This document shows positions 7,906 through 16,227 of a DNA stretch of 40,284 nt, one piece after another. The DNA lies in the NCBI GenBank assembly GCA_013619105.1, contig JABXKU010000014.1:1-40284 (forward strand), given 5' to 3'. The position numbers and the translations under genes are program-made. The notes under the pieces were generated by a model, which had not been told where the DNA came from, did not search any database, and saw nothing but the letters and a program-made list of their open reading frames with translations. This DNA is from Desulfuromonadales bacterium. Lineage in GTDB: Bacteria; Desulfobacterota; Desulfuromonadia; Desulfuromonadales; Syntrophotaleaceae. Positions within the stretch are counted from its first letter, which is position 1; every line of letters begins with the position of its first letter.

Positions 7906-9231
7906 TCAATTGTTGGCGGTTTCGCTCAGCTCTTGTGGCTCGGTAGCCGCCAGTTGGGTAGAGGCGGGGGGGGCGTCACTTAGTTGAGCAATGAGGGGAT
8001 CGATAGTGGTTTTATACGCGACCATGTTGGACTTGGAGACCGGTACGGTCGGTGTGGATTTAAGCCGGGCCGGGTTGATAGGGCGGCCATTTTTGTACAT
8101 GCGGAAGCAGAGGTGAGGGCCAGTGGCTAGGCCGGTGCTTCCGACGTAACCGATGGTTTGGCCCTGAGCAACTCGCCGGCCCTTCCGCATCTTTTTGGCA
8201 AAGCCGTTCATGTGCAGGTAAAGGCTTTTCATGCCGTTGCTGTGGCGCAATTCGATGAAGTTGCCGTTGTATTTGGTCCGGCCGATTCTGCTTATGAAAG
8301 CATCGCCAATGGCCTTGATGGGTGTGCCGGTTGGGGCTGCATAGTCAATGGCCGGGTGGGCCTTCCAGGTTTTGGAGATAGGGTGGAAGCGGCGCAGGGT
8401 GAACCCGGAAGAAATGCGACTGAAGGCCAGCGGGGCTTTCAGAAAGGCCTTGCGCAGGCTCTTGCCTTGCTCGTCGTAATAGGCGGCGCGCTTCTCACCG
8501 TCCTTGAACAGATAGGCCTGAAAGTTTTTTCCCCGGTTGGCAAAGCTGGCGGCCAGGATACGACCGTAGCCGGACTGCTTGCCTTCGCGGAAGCGTTTTT
8601 CGACCAGAACTTGAAAGCTGTCGCCGCTCTGAATGTCACGGATGAAGTTGATGTCCCAGGCAAAGATATCGGCCAGGTTGATAGCAAGGGTTTCGCTTTC
8701 TCCGCTGTCGAGCACGGCACCGAACAGGCTGCTGGTGATAGTGCCTTTGATCACTTGCTGTTCAACGGTATAGGGAATGGCCGTTCGAGAGATGTCGAAC
8801 CCCCCTTCGTTTTGCAATACGATCAACTGTTCTTCATTGTCGATGTCGTATTCAAACCGTTCAAAGGCACCATCCCGCAGGGCCAGGCGATAATCTTTTC
8901 CCGCACAGAGCTTGGATAAGGGGAAAACTTCTTTGCATTGCAGGTTAAGGTTATGAATCTGCTGTGGGGTAAAGATATGGCCGAGCAGGGAGGTGATGGT
9001 TTCGCCGGGTTGAATGGCGCCTCGAATCAGTTCCCGCCGTACTTCGGGTACTGCTGCTATCACCGGCACTGTCTTGATGTCGGCTTGGGCAATTTTTTCG
9101 CTCGGCTGGCGGTTGGACAATAAAAACAGGCCTCCGAGCACCAGCAGCACCAGCAGCGGAAGCAGAAACCGACGATTGGAACGGTTCCGTTGGACCAGAG
9201 AGGTGCGCGGCGGGTTGAAATCATTATTCAT
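7906..9231 (-). CDS. Membrane-anchored M23 family metallopeptidase (MepM-like)
   Basis: 441 residues. A basic N-terminus and one hydrophobic helix (about 21-39) anchor it in the inner membrane, facing the periplasm. Residues about 70-125 resemble the OapA/LysM-like region of MepM-type endopeptidases (GETITSLLG), followed by a second domain and the M23 peptidase domain (about 270-390). Visible catalytic residues are His292 and Asp296 in HPAID, His340 in LYLH and His373 in GPHLC. The usual HxH motif reads HLC, so Cys375 takes the place of the third zinc-ligand His. Likely role: cleaving peptidoglycan crosslinks during wall growth. A proline/alanine-rich tail ends the protein. Start supported by the membrane anchor position. 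Confidence 0.88.
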   Translation of the reverse strand: MNNDFNPPRTSLVQRNRSNRRFLLPLLVLLVLGGLFLLSNRQPSEKIAQADIKTVPVIAAVPEVRRELIRGAIQPGETITSLLGHIFTPQQIHNLNLQCKEVFPLSKLCAGKDYRLALRDGAFERFEYDIDNEEQLIVLQNEGGFDISRTAIPYTVEQQVIKGTITSSLFGAVLDSGESETLAINLADIFAWDINFIRDIQSGDSFQVLVEKRFREGKQSGYGRILAASFANRGKNFQAYLFKDGEKRAAYYDEQGKSLRKAFLKAPLAFSRISSGFTLRRFHPISKTWKAHPAIDYAAPTGTPIKAIGDAFISRIGRTKYNGNFIELRHSNGMKSLYLHMNGFAKKMRKGRRVAQGQTIGYVGSTGLATGPHLCFRMYKNGRPINPARLKSTPTVPVSKSNMVAYKTTIDPLIAQLSDAPPASTQLAATEPQELSETANN

Positions 9232-9553
9232 GGTAATAGTTCCTGACTAAATGCTATGGACATCGGCAGCCCGAAAGCTTGCTTGTCATCGTATCGACCT
9301 TAACCAACAGATGGTAGCAATTTTTCCCATCTTTTGTCCAGTGTCTGACTTTGGTGACATGAGTTGAAGGGACTATTAGCTCTTTGTTTATTGACAGGGC
9401 CGCGCATTGCCAAACCACGGTAAATATTCTATCTTGGTTTCAAGCGTTAACGGTACTTTATCGCCTGTGGGGACGTTAGGCAGTCCTCGTGGTAAAAAGC
9501 CGCTGGCAGTTATTAATATATCCAACCTTTTATGCATAGACAGGATCAAAAAA
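9232..9553. other. Divergent intergenic region between the M23 and PepT-like genes
   Basis: About 320 bases, more AT-rich than the flanking genes. TTGACA occurs at 9391-9396 but has no convincing -10 at proper spacing. An in-frame extension of the PepT-like gene back to 9407 was judged non-coding. Promoters for both flanking genes must lie here, but none is clear. Confidence 0.5.
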
Positions 9554-10690
9554 ATGGTTAATCGACAACGTATCGCCCAGGAATTTAGTAGGCTGGCTAG
9601 TATTTCCAGTCCGGCTTTTGGCGAAGGGGAAATCTCGCGCTATTTGGTCCAACGTCTACAGGAACTCGGAGCAACGGTGGTGATGGATGACGCCGGGAAG
9701 AAAATCGGCAGCGAGAGCGGTAACCTGATCGCGACCTTTCCAGCTAATGGAAAAGACTGCGAACCGCTGTTGGTTTCGGTTCATATGGATACCGTTGGCC
9801 CGGCCGTAGGGGTGCAACCGGTGCTCAAGGACGGGGTCTTCACCAGCGCTGGGGAAACCATTCTCGGTGCCGATGACAAGGCCGGCATCACCGAGATTAT
9901 CGAGGCGCTGGAAGTGGTCCGGGAACAGGGTATTCCCCATGGCCCCGTGGAGTTGGTGGTCGCCGTTTGTGAAGAGGTGGGACTGCTCGGCGTTAAGCAT
10001 CTCGATTGCAGCAAGGTCACTTCCCGTCGTGGTGTGGCCCTCGATACCTCGGGGGTCGATTGGTTGATTAATACCGCACCGGGGGCCAATAAAATGCGTT
10101 TTGAAATTATCGGTCGCGAGTCTCACGCCGGTATCGACCCGGAACAGGGCATTTCGGCTATCGCCGCTGCGGCCAAAGGGGTGGCCGCCATGCGTCTGGG
10201 ACGCATTGATCATGAGACTACCGCCAATATCGGTACCTTTAAGGGCGGCGAGGCCATAAACATTATTCCCCGTAAGGTCGTGTTGGAAGGGGAGGCGCGC
10301 AGCCACGATGAAGCCAAACTGACGGCGCAGACTGAGCATATGATCGCTTGTCTGGAAGACGCGGCCCGGGAAGCTTCTTGCGTTATCGACGGGGAGCGGG
10401 TTGACGTGACCGTCAAACGGGAGGTGGTCAGCGACTACCCCCGCATGGCGGTGTCTGCCGATGCGGCCATTGTGAAACTGGCTCAACGGGCCGCTGTTAA
10501 TCTCGATCGCACTCTCGAGGTGCGGGACGGTGGAGGTGGCAGCGACGCCAATATTCTTAATAGTTACGGTATCGAGACGGTGATCCTGGGCACTGGTATG
10601 TGCAAGGTGCATACAGTGGAAGAATCGGTAAGCGTGGCGGATATGGCGCAGGTGGCGGAACTGCTGGTGGAGATTATTCGTTTGGCTTAA
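9554..10690 (+). CDS. M20 family peptidase, PepT-like
   Basis: 378 residues from the ATG at 9554, with AGGA 9 bases upstream. It matches the PepT-like branch of the M20 zinc aminopeptidases: SVHMDTV (first His ligand), GADDKAG (bridging Asp), EEVGLLG (catalytic Glu), ALDTSG (Asp ligand) and GMCKVHTVEE (last His ligand) are all present in order, with the dimerisation domain between about 185 and 300 (FEIIGRESHAG). It should be a cytoplasmic two-metal peptidase acting on short peptides. The exact substrate (tripeptide or other) cannot be read from the sequence. No partner gene is adjacent. Confidence 0.88.
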   Translation: MVNRQRIAQEFSRLASISSPAFGEGEISRYLVQRLQELGATVVMDDAGKKIGSESGNLIATFPANGKDCEPLLVSVHMDTVGPAVGVQPVLKDGVFTSAGETILGADDKAGITEIIEALEVVREQGIPHGPVELVVAVCEEVGLLGVKHLDCSKVTSRRGVALDTSGVDWLINTAPGANKMRFEIIGRESHAGIDPEQGISAIAAAAKGVAAMRLGRIDHETTANIGTFKGGEAINIIPRKVVLEGEARSHDEAKLTAQTEHMIACLEDAAREASCVIDGERVDVTVKREVVSDYPRMAVSADAAIVKLAQRAAVNLDRTLEVRDGGGGSDANILNSYGIETVILGTGMCKVHTVEESVSVADMAQVAELLVEIIRLA

Positions 10691-11091
10691 AAAGGCGGTA
10701 GAATTGATAGCCCCCTCGGCCAGGTTGAGGTGTATAGATCAAAGAAAAGACGGCTTGCCCATCGCCGGGCTCCTGTCGCCGTAGCGGTGCATATGCGTTA
10801 TTGGTTTTTCACCAACAGCAACTGCCACCACTGTTTGGGAAAACAATCGGCCGATCGTTTCAGCAACCAGCTTTCGGGAATAGGGCCGCGCAAAGAAATT
10901 GATGCAGCTGCAGGATGCGACTAGGGTTATCAGCCTTTTCCTTACCTGCGTGACAGTATGCCCCACGCAGTGGCAGCCATTTTTTGCCTACTTTTTGTTG
11001 GCTTGGACAAAAAGTAGGGCGGTTGGCGGGCCGCGACCCGCCGGTTTTGTTTTTGGATGGTTTCTAATAATAATTCAGGGCTCCTGAATCA
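10691..11091. other. 400-base non-coding stretch with palindromes and a possible gene remnant
   Basis: Contains a minus-strand open frame (10798-10920, ending KQWWQLLLVKNQ) that reads like the end of a protein but has no start; the hairpin pair at 10987-11042; and a 7-base-arm palindrome ATTCAGG/CCTGAAT at 11073-11089. No clear terminator for the upstream peptidase gene was found. Confidence 0.45.
10987..11042. repeat. Tandem palindromes, REP-like element
   Basis: CCTACTTTTTG (10987-10997) is the exact reverse complement of CAAAAAGTAGG (11008-11018), loop 10 bases; 6 bases later GGCGGG (11025-11030) pairs with CCCGCC (11037-11042). The paired hairpins in an intergenic region look like a dispersed repetitive extragenic palindrome. 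Only one copy is in the window. Confidence 0.6.
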
Positions 11092-11199
11092 ATGAAATTC
11101 CCCATCTCCCCCCACATGCAGCAGGTGCCGTTCCCGCCCCTGTCCGAGGTATTGATGCCCAAAGCGCTACGACATTTGCAGGAACTGTCCATTGACTGA
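11092..11199 (+). CDS. Possible 35-residue small ORF overlapping the hrpB start
   Basis: ATG at 11092 to TGA at 11197-11199; the product would begin MKFPISPHMQQVPFPPL. Its last 8 bases overlap the TTG start of hrpB, an arrangement that would permit translational coupling. The ribosome binding site is weak (CAGGG 12 bases upstream, inside a small palindrome). Composition is plausible but not convincing, and it may be chance. Confidence 0.25.
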   Translation: MKFPISPHMQQVPFPPLSEVLMPKALRHLQELSID

Positions 11200-13756
11200 T
11201 CGTATTTCAGCTGAAATCGCCCTTGCCAATGCCGGCCGTTTGCCCATAGACGAGTTGTTGCCCGATCTGCGCCGCGCCCTGATCGACCATGACTGCGCGG
11301 TGCTGCAGGCCGAACCGGGGGCGGGTAAGACCACCCGCGTGCCCCTGGCCCTGCTCGACGAGCCGTGGTTGGACGAGCAGCGCATCCTGATGCTCGAGCC
11401 TCGTCGGTTAGCAGCCAGCAATGCGGCTCGTTACATGGCCGATTGCCTTGGTGAGCAGGTCGGCGGCACCGTCGGCTACAGCATCCGCTTTGAGCGCCGA
11501 GTATCCCGTCGGACCCGGATCGAGGTAGTGACCGAAGGAATCCTGGCTCGCCGGCTGCAGAGCGACCCCTATTTGGAGGGGGTCGGCCTGGTGATCTTCG
11601 ATGAATTTCACGAGCGAAATCTCCATTCGGATCTAGCGCTGGCTTTGTGCCGCGATGTGCAGCTAGGGTTGCGTGATGACCTCAAACTGCTGGTCATGTC
11701 GGCCACCCTCGACGGTGCGCCAATCGCGAAATTGCTCGGCGACGCGCCCCTGCTGTCTAGCAGCGGGCGCAGCTTTCCGGTGGGGGTAAGCTATCTCGAT
11801 AAGCCCCCGGTGGGCCGCACCGCCGAAGTTGCCGCCGCGGCGGTGGTACGGGCCTGGCCGGCCACCAAAGGCGATCTGCTGGTCTTTCTTCCCGGCGTTG
11901 GCGACATTCGCCGCTGCAGAGAGTTGCTGGCGGAACATCCGACCATGAGCGAAGCGCTGCTCTGCCCCCTCTACGCTGATCTTCCCTTTACCGAACAGGA
12001 ACGGGCTCTGACCCCCGCAGCTCAGCGTAAGGTGGTGCTGGCCACCAATATCGCCGAGACCAGCCTGACCATCCAAGGGGTGCAGGTGGTGATCGACAGC
12101 GGCTACATGCGTCAGCCCCGTTTCGATTCTGGTTCTGGATTGCAGCATCTGCAGACGGTGCGCATTTCAGCCGCCAATGCCGTTCAGCGGGCCGGACGAG
12201 CCGGGCGTCTGGGGCCGGGTGAGTGTCGGAGGTTGTGGACCGAAGGGGAGCAGGGCAGTCTGTTGCCCTTTGCGCCGCCGGAAATCCGCTCCGCCGATCT
12301 GGCTCCCTTGGCTTTGGAGTTGGCTCGTTGGGGATTGGCCGATGCCGAGCAGTTGGCCTGGCTCGATCCGCCGCCAGCAACAGCCATGGCACAGGGGCGG
12401 CAATTGCTAAGACTGCTCGGCGCCCTCGACGAAACGGAGCGCATCACCCCTTATGGCGAAGGGATGGCGGCCTTGCCTGCTCATCCCCGTCTGGCTGCTT
12501 TGCTGTTGACGGCCAAGGCGCGGAAACAATTGTTCCTGGCTTGCGACTTGGTGGCTCTGTTGTCGGAACGGGATCTTTTGCGACAGCAACGGCGGGCATC
12601 CCACCGTAGCGACTGCGACCTTTTGGAACGATTGGAGCTTCTCACCGCTTGGCGTGCTCGGCGCAGGCTGGCGATTCCTTTTGATGCCGGCGCTTGTCGG
12701 GCCGTCGACCGCACGGCCCGTTATTGGCGAAAACACTTTGCCTTGCCGGATGAGCCGGTAACGGTTGCACCAACAGCAAAAACGCTCAGCCCGCTGCTGG
12801 CTGCGGCCTATCCCGACCGCATCGGTCGCCTGCGGCAGGGAGGCGATGGCCGCTATCTGCTCAGCGGCGGTCAGGGAGGAAAGCTTTCCCCCCGTAGTGG
12901 GGTCGGTGAGGTCGAACTGCTGGTGGCGGTGAATATGAGCGGCGGTAAGAACGGCGATGGCCAGATTGATTCGGCCTGCGTGATTCAGGTCGAGACTTTA
13001 GAAGAGCTGTTTGGTGATCGCCTGGCCTGGCAGCGAAAAGTTCGCTGGGACCGGGAGCGGCAAAGGGTGGTTGCCTGTGAAGCTCGTTTGCTGGGCACTC
13101 TGCCCCTGGTCGAACGACCGGTAGCCGCCAGGGCCGAAGAGGTGCTACCGGCTCTCTTCGAGGGCCTGCGCCTGCTCGGTCTGGATGCCCTCGGCTGGAG
13201 CCGAGCCGCTCGTGCCCTGCAGCAGCGGGTTCAATTTATAGCAGCAGCCTATCCCGAGAAAGAGTGGCCTTCTTTTTCCTCTGAGGCCCTGCTGGCCAAT
13301 CTTGAATCCTGGCTGGCCCCCTTTGCTACCGGGCTACGTAGTCGCGATGACTTGTCTCGCTTTAACCCTTTGCCGGCTTTGAGTGCCTGTCTTAGCTGGC
13401 CGCAGCAGCGTCTTCTCGATGAGGCGGCTCCGACTCATCTGCCCGTTCCGAGCGGCCGTAGGGTGGCCCTCGAATACCAAGCTGAAGGGCCACCGGTGTT
13501 GGCGGTCAAACTGCAAGAACTGTTTGGTCTGGCCGATACGCCGCGGGTCGCCGCCGACCGAGTGCCGGTGCTGATTCATCTGCTGTCCCCGGCACGGCGG
13601 CCTCTCGCCGTCACTCAGGACCTCGCCAGTTTCTGGAACAATGTCTACCCCGAGGTGAAAAAGGAACTGGCCGGTCGCTATCCCAAGCATCCCTGGCCGA
13701 ACGATCCCTGGAAAGCGCTTGCGACCCCTTCGGTCAAGCACAAAAAAAGGCCCTGA
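11192..13756 (+). CDS. hrpB: ATP-dependent helicase HrpB
   Basis: 854 residues, normal for HrpB. Motif I is EPGAGKTT (residues 41-48), motif II is DEFH (137-140, the HrpB form of DEAH), motif III is MSAT, and motif VI reads QRAGRAGR. The ratchet and HrpB-specific C-terminal region follow, with AAYPDRIGRLRQGGDGRYLLSGG and the final KHPWPNDP block typical of the family. It is a DExH superfamily 2 helicase; its substrate in most bacteria is unclear. The start is a TTG at 11192 with AGGA 8 bases upstream; no in-frame ATG lies near. A terminator for the convergent mscS gene overlaps its 3' end. Confidence 0.93.
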   Translation: MTDRISAEIALANAGRLPIDELLPDLRRALIDHDCAVLQAEPGAGKTTRVPLALLDEPWLDEQRILMLEPRRLAASNAARYMADCLGEQVGGTVGYSIRFERRVSRRTRIEVVTEGILARRLQSDPYLEGVGLVIFDEFHERNLHSDLALALCRDVQLGLRDDLKLLVMSATLDGAPIAKLLGDAPLLSSSGRSFPVGVSYLDKPPVGRTAEVAAAAVVRAWPATKGDLLVFLPGVGDIRRCRELLAEHPTMSEALLCPLYADLPFTEQERALTPAAQRKVVLATNIAETSLTIQGVQVVIDSGYMRQPRFDSGSGLQHLQTVRISAANAVQRAGRAGRLGPGECRRLWTEGEQGSLLPFAPPEIRSADLAPLALELARWGLADAEQLAWLDPPPATAMAQGRQLLRLLGALDETERITPYGEGMAALPAHPRLAALLLTAKARKQLFLACDLVALLSERDLLRQQRRASHRSDCDLLERLELLTAWRARRRLAIPFDAGACRAVDRTARYWRKHFALPDEPVTVAPTAKTLSPLLAAAYPDRIGRLRQGGDGRYLLSGGQGGKLSPRSGVGEVELLVAVNMSGGKNGDGQIDSACVIQVETLEELFGDRLAWQRKVRWDRERQRVVACEARLLGTLPLVERPVAARAEEVLPALFEGLRLLGLDALGWSRAARALQQRVQFIAAAYPEKEWPSFSSEALLANLESWLAPFATGLRSRDDLSRFNPLPALSACLSWPQQRLLDEAAPTHLPVPSGRRVALEYQAEGPPVLAVKLQELFGLADTPRVAADRVPVLIHLLSPARRPLAVTQDLASFWNNVYPEVKKELAGRYPKHPWPNDPWKALATPSVKHKKRP

Positions 13757-13780
13757 GAAAGGAGTTCCCTTCCCAGGGCC
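13742..13780 (-). terminator. Terminator of the first mscS gene
   Basis: GGCCCTG (13749-13755) pairs with CAGGGCC (13774-13780). Read on the minus strand the stem ends in a run of seven T residues. It overlaps the last codons of hrpB on the other strand. Confidence 0.75.
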
Positions 13781-13840
13781 AGATGGCTTGCCATCTCAGC
13801 GCTATATTACGACAGTAACTGAAAATTTTTCGGTTGAGGC

Positions 13841-14662
13841 TCAGGTCGCCGGCTTGTCCGCCGGTACCGGAATCATATGTACGTCGCTCTGCGGGTAAGG
13901 AATCGAGATGCCTGCTTCGTCAAAGCGCAGCTTGATGGTTTCCAGAGTGTCGAAATAGGTGGGCCAGTAGTCGCTGCCCTTGACCCAGGGACGGAAGGCG
14001 AAGTTGACGCTGCTGTCGGCCAATTCCAACACGGCCACCACCGGCGCAGGGTCCTGGAGGAAACGATCCTCAGCGGTGATAATGTCGAGCAGCACCTCTT
14101 TGACCTTACGAATGTCGTCATCGTAGCCAACGCCGATGACCAGGTCCAGCCGCCGGGTGTCTTTGGTGCTGTAGTTGACGATATTGCCACCGAGTAGGCT
14201 ACCGTTGGGTATGATCACCGTTTTGTTGTCGCCGGTTCTAAGCTGGGTGCTGAAGATCAGAATCTGCTCAACGACACCAGCTGTGCCGCCGCCTTCGATG
14301 AAATCGCCAGCCTTGAAGGGTTTGAAGATGGTCATCATCACCCCGGCGGCAAAGTTGGACAGGGAACTCTGTAGGGCTAGACCGATGGCCAGGCCGGCGG
14401 CACCGATTACGGCAATCAGCGAGGTAGTCTGAAAGCCGACCTGGTTAAGGGCGGCGATGATGACGAAGACCAACAGGCCCGAGTAGGCCAGGTTGCTAGT
14501 GAAGCCAATTAATGTGGGCTCTACATTGCGGCTGCTGAGAATCTTGCGCAGCAGTTTGGTCAGCAGCTTGCTGAGCCAGATGCCTAGTGCCAGAATAACG
14601 ACGGCACCGAGGATGCGAATTCCGTAAACGGTCAACCATGCATTGACGGTATCCATTTCCAT
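13841..14662 (-). CDS. mscS: MscS family small-conductance mechanosensitive channel
   Basis: 273 residues, close to E. coli MscS. Three membrane helices: about 10-35, 55-78 and the pore helix TM3 (about 85-125) with the Gly/Ala-packing pattern GAAGLAIGLALQSSLSNFAAGVMM. A cytoplasmic beta domain (VVEQILIFSTQLRTGDNKTVIIPN, about 130-170) and alpha/beta domain follow, ending IPYPQSDVHM as in the family. It releases solutes under hypo-osmotic stress. GGAGG lies upstream of the ATG at 14660-14662. Divergent from the MFS gene, across an intergenic region that holds three direct repeats. A second, longer MscS-type gene lies at 29038-30162. Confidence 0.93.
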   Translation of the reverse strand: MEMDTVNAWLTVYGIRILGAVVILALGIWLSKLLTKLLRKILSSRNVEPTLIGFTSNLAYSGLLVFVIIAALNQVGFQTTSLIAVIGAAGLAIGLALQSSLSNFAAGVMMTIFKPFKAGDFIEGGGTAGVVEQILIFSTQLRTGDNKTVIIPNGSLLGGNIVNYSTKDTRRLDLVIGVGYDDDIRKVKEVLLDIITAEDRFLQDPAPVVAVLELADSSVNFAFRPWVKGSDYWPTYFDTLETIKLRFDEAGISIPYPQSDVHMIPVPADKPAT

Positions 14663-14695
14663 CTTTCCTCCTTGGGGTGTGAAAGGGTTGCCTGC

Positions 14696-14764
14696 AGTGT
14701 TTGTTTACAGCAAGGTAATAGTGTTTGTCTTATTGAGAAGTATTAAACAATAAGTGTTTGTTTA
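14696..14764. promoter_or_regulatory. Three direct repeats between divergent mscS and MFS genes
   Basis: AGTGTTTGTTTA at 14696-14707 and 14753-14764, and AGTGTTTGTCTT at 14720-14731. Starts are 24 and 33 bases apart. An inverted repeat CTTATTG (14729-14735) / CAATAAG (14748-14754) sits between the second and third copies. This looks like a regulator-binding region controlling one or both flanking genes. Confidence 0.5.
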
Positions 14765-14786
14765 AACGCAAGGGGCCATAATCGTT

Positions 14787-15986
14787 TTGCTACCAAAATT
14801 ATTCGCGAATTCGTCAAATCAACCTCGTCTCTACAGCGCTGCGTTTGTCGCCATGGCGGTGGCTAATTTTGCCGCAGCAGCCAGTTTCGGGGTGTTTTTT
14901 CTATTTCCTCTGCTGATTGAAAAGCACGGCGGAACCAAGGCCGATATCGGTCTGGTCATGGGGGTTTTCGCTCTGGCGGCGACCCTGTGCCGACCCTGGG
15001 TCGCCGAGCTGATCGACCGCTTGGGGCGCAAGCACAGTTATACCATCGGTTCCCTGCTCATGACCCTGCTGCCCTGCTGCTATCTGGCCCTCGGCAGTGA
15101 CTTGGCAGCTACCTATCTGCTTCTTCTGGCGCTGCGTATTGTTCACGGGGTCGGCCTGGCTCTCTGTTTCACCGCCTGTTTTACCTATGTCGCCGACATT
15201 GTGCCGCCGGCCCGTCTCAATGAAGGCATCGGCATGTTCGGCATTTCTGGCTTGGTCGGCTTGGCTGTCGGCCCCAGTCTGGCCGAATTGGCCCTGGTCC
15301 GCTGGGGCGAACCGGCCTTTTTCTATACCGCCAGCGGCCTGGCGGCTATCGGTCTGGTCTGTCATCTGCCCTTGGCCGAAACCCTGATGCGCGGCACCAC
15401 GGCTGGCGGAGTTTCCTTCTTCGCCGTGCTGCGGCGACCCAAGATGGTTCTGGTGTCGGTGCTTGCGGTGCTGTTCGGTTTTGGCCTGGCCGCTGCCGGA
15501 AACTTTGTCGCGCCGCTGGCCGTGGAGCGGCGTATCGCCTTTGTTTCCCTTTATTTTCTCTGCTATTCGGCGGCGGCGGTGCTGGTGCGCCTAGTGGGGG
15601 GCCGGCTGGCTGATCGCTTTGGCGAGCGGCGCATGGTGCCCTATGCGCTGAGCATCACCGGCATCGGGCTGCTGGCTTTGACACTGGTTCACGGTCAGTT
15701 TGCCCTGGCCGCCGCTGGGCTGGTCGCCGGTTGCGGTCACGGCCTACTCTATCCGGCCCTCAATTCCTGGGCGATTCGCGGCGAGCCACCTGCGGTGCGC
15801 GGCAAGGTGACCGGTATCTTTACCGGCGCTCTTGATGCCGGAAACTTCAGTGGTTCGCTGTTGCTCGGTCTGGTCGGCGAATGGTGCGGTTTGTCTGTTT
15901 TGTTTCTGGTCGCCGGTGGTGCTTTGCTGACCGGTTTATTGGTTCTGTGGCGAAGTGGCGGCGACAGTGTGTCAAATAAAGCCTAA
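14787..15986 (+). CDS. MFS transporter
   Basis: 399 residues with 12 predicted membrane helices and the MFS loop 2-3 signature DRLGRKHSY (about residues 77-85), repeated in weaker form as GRLADRFGERRM in the second half. The first helix begins near residue 18 (AAFVAMAVANFAAAASFGV). The start is TTG at 14787 with AAGGGG about 12 bases upstream; the first in-frame ATG would cut into helix 1. Similar transporters are general efflux or solute carriers; no substrate can be read. It is divergent from mscS, with a set of three direct repeats in between, hinting at a dedicated regulator that is not adjacent. Confidence 0.88.
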   Translation: MLPKLFANSSNQPRLYSAAFVAMAVANFAAAASFGVFFLFPLLIEKHGGTKADIGLVMGVFALAATLCRPWVAELIDRLGRKHSYTIGSLLMTLLPCCYLALGSDLAATYLLLLALRIVHGVGLALCFTACFTYVADIVPPARLNEGIGMFGISGLVGLAVGPSLAELALVRWGEPAFFYTASGLAAIGLVCHLPLAETLMRGTTAGGVSFFAVLRRPKMVLVSVLAVLFGFGLAAAGNFVAPLAVERRIAFVSLYFLCYSAAAVLVRLVGGRLADRFGERRMVPYALSITGIGLLALTLVHGQFALAAAGLVAGCGHGLLYPALNSWAIRGEPPAVRGKVTGIFTGALDAGNFSGSLLLGLVGEWCGLSVLFLVAGGALLTGLLVLWRSGGDSVSNKA

Positions 15987-16227
15987 TGGTTCCAGATGTT
16001 TTCCGCTCAGGCGCAACCCAGTGGCTCATTTTGGAACTAAGAGGCTACACATTTATTTTTGTAAAAAATAAGATTCCGTTGATAAGTTTTTTCATGTAGA
16101 ATCCCGCCTTTATTGCAATTGTTCTTCCCTAAATTTATTCCAAACAATATGTCTCTTTGAAAAGGGTTCCGGCCTGTCTGTGCTGGAGTCCGTTCGCATT
16201 GCTATATGTAATCTATCAGGAGGAGTC

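Noticed and set aside
7619-7987. 122-codon plus-strand frame across the ABM-M23 gap
   Set aside because: It runs antisense into the M23 gene, has irregular composition and no ribosome binding site.
9407-9553. N-terminal extension of the PepT-like peptidase back to 9407
   Set aside because: The added residues are unlike the family, and the ATG at 9554 has a good ribosome binding site at the point where homology starts.
9656-10612. 318-codon minus-strand open frame inside the PepT-like gene
   Set aside because: Antisense shadow of a well-conserved M20 peptidase; no motif and no plausible ribosome binding site.
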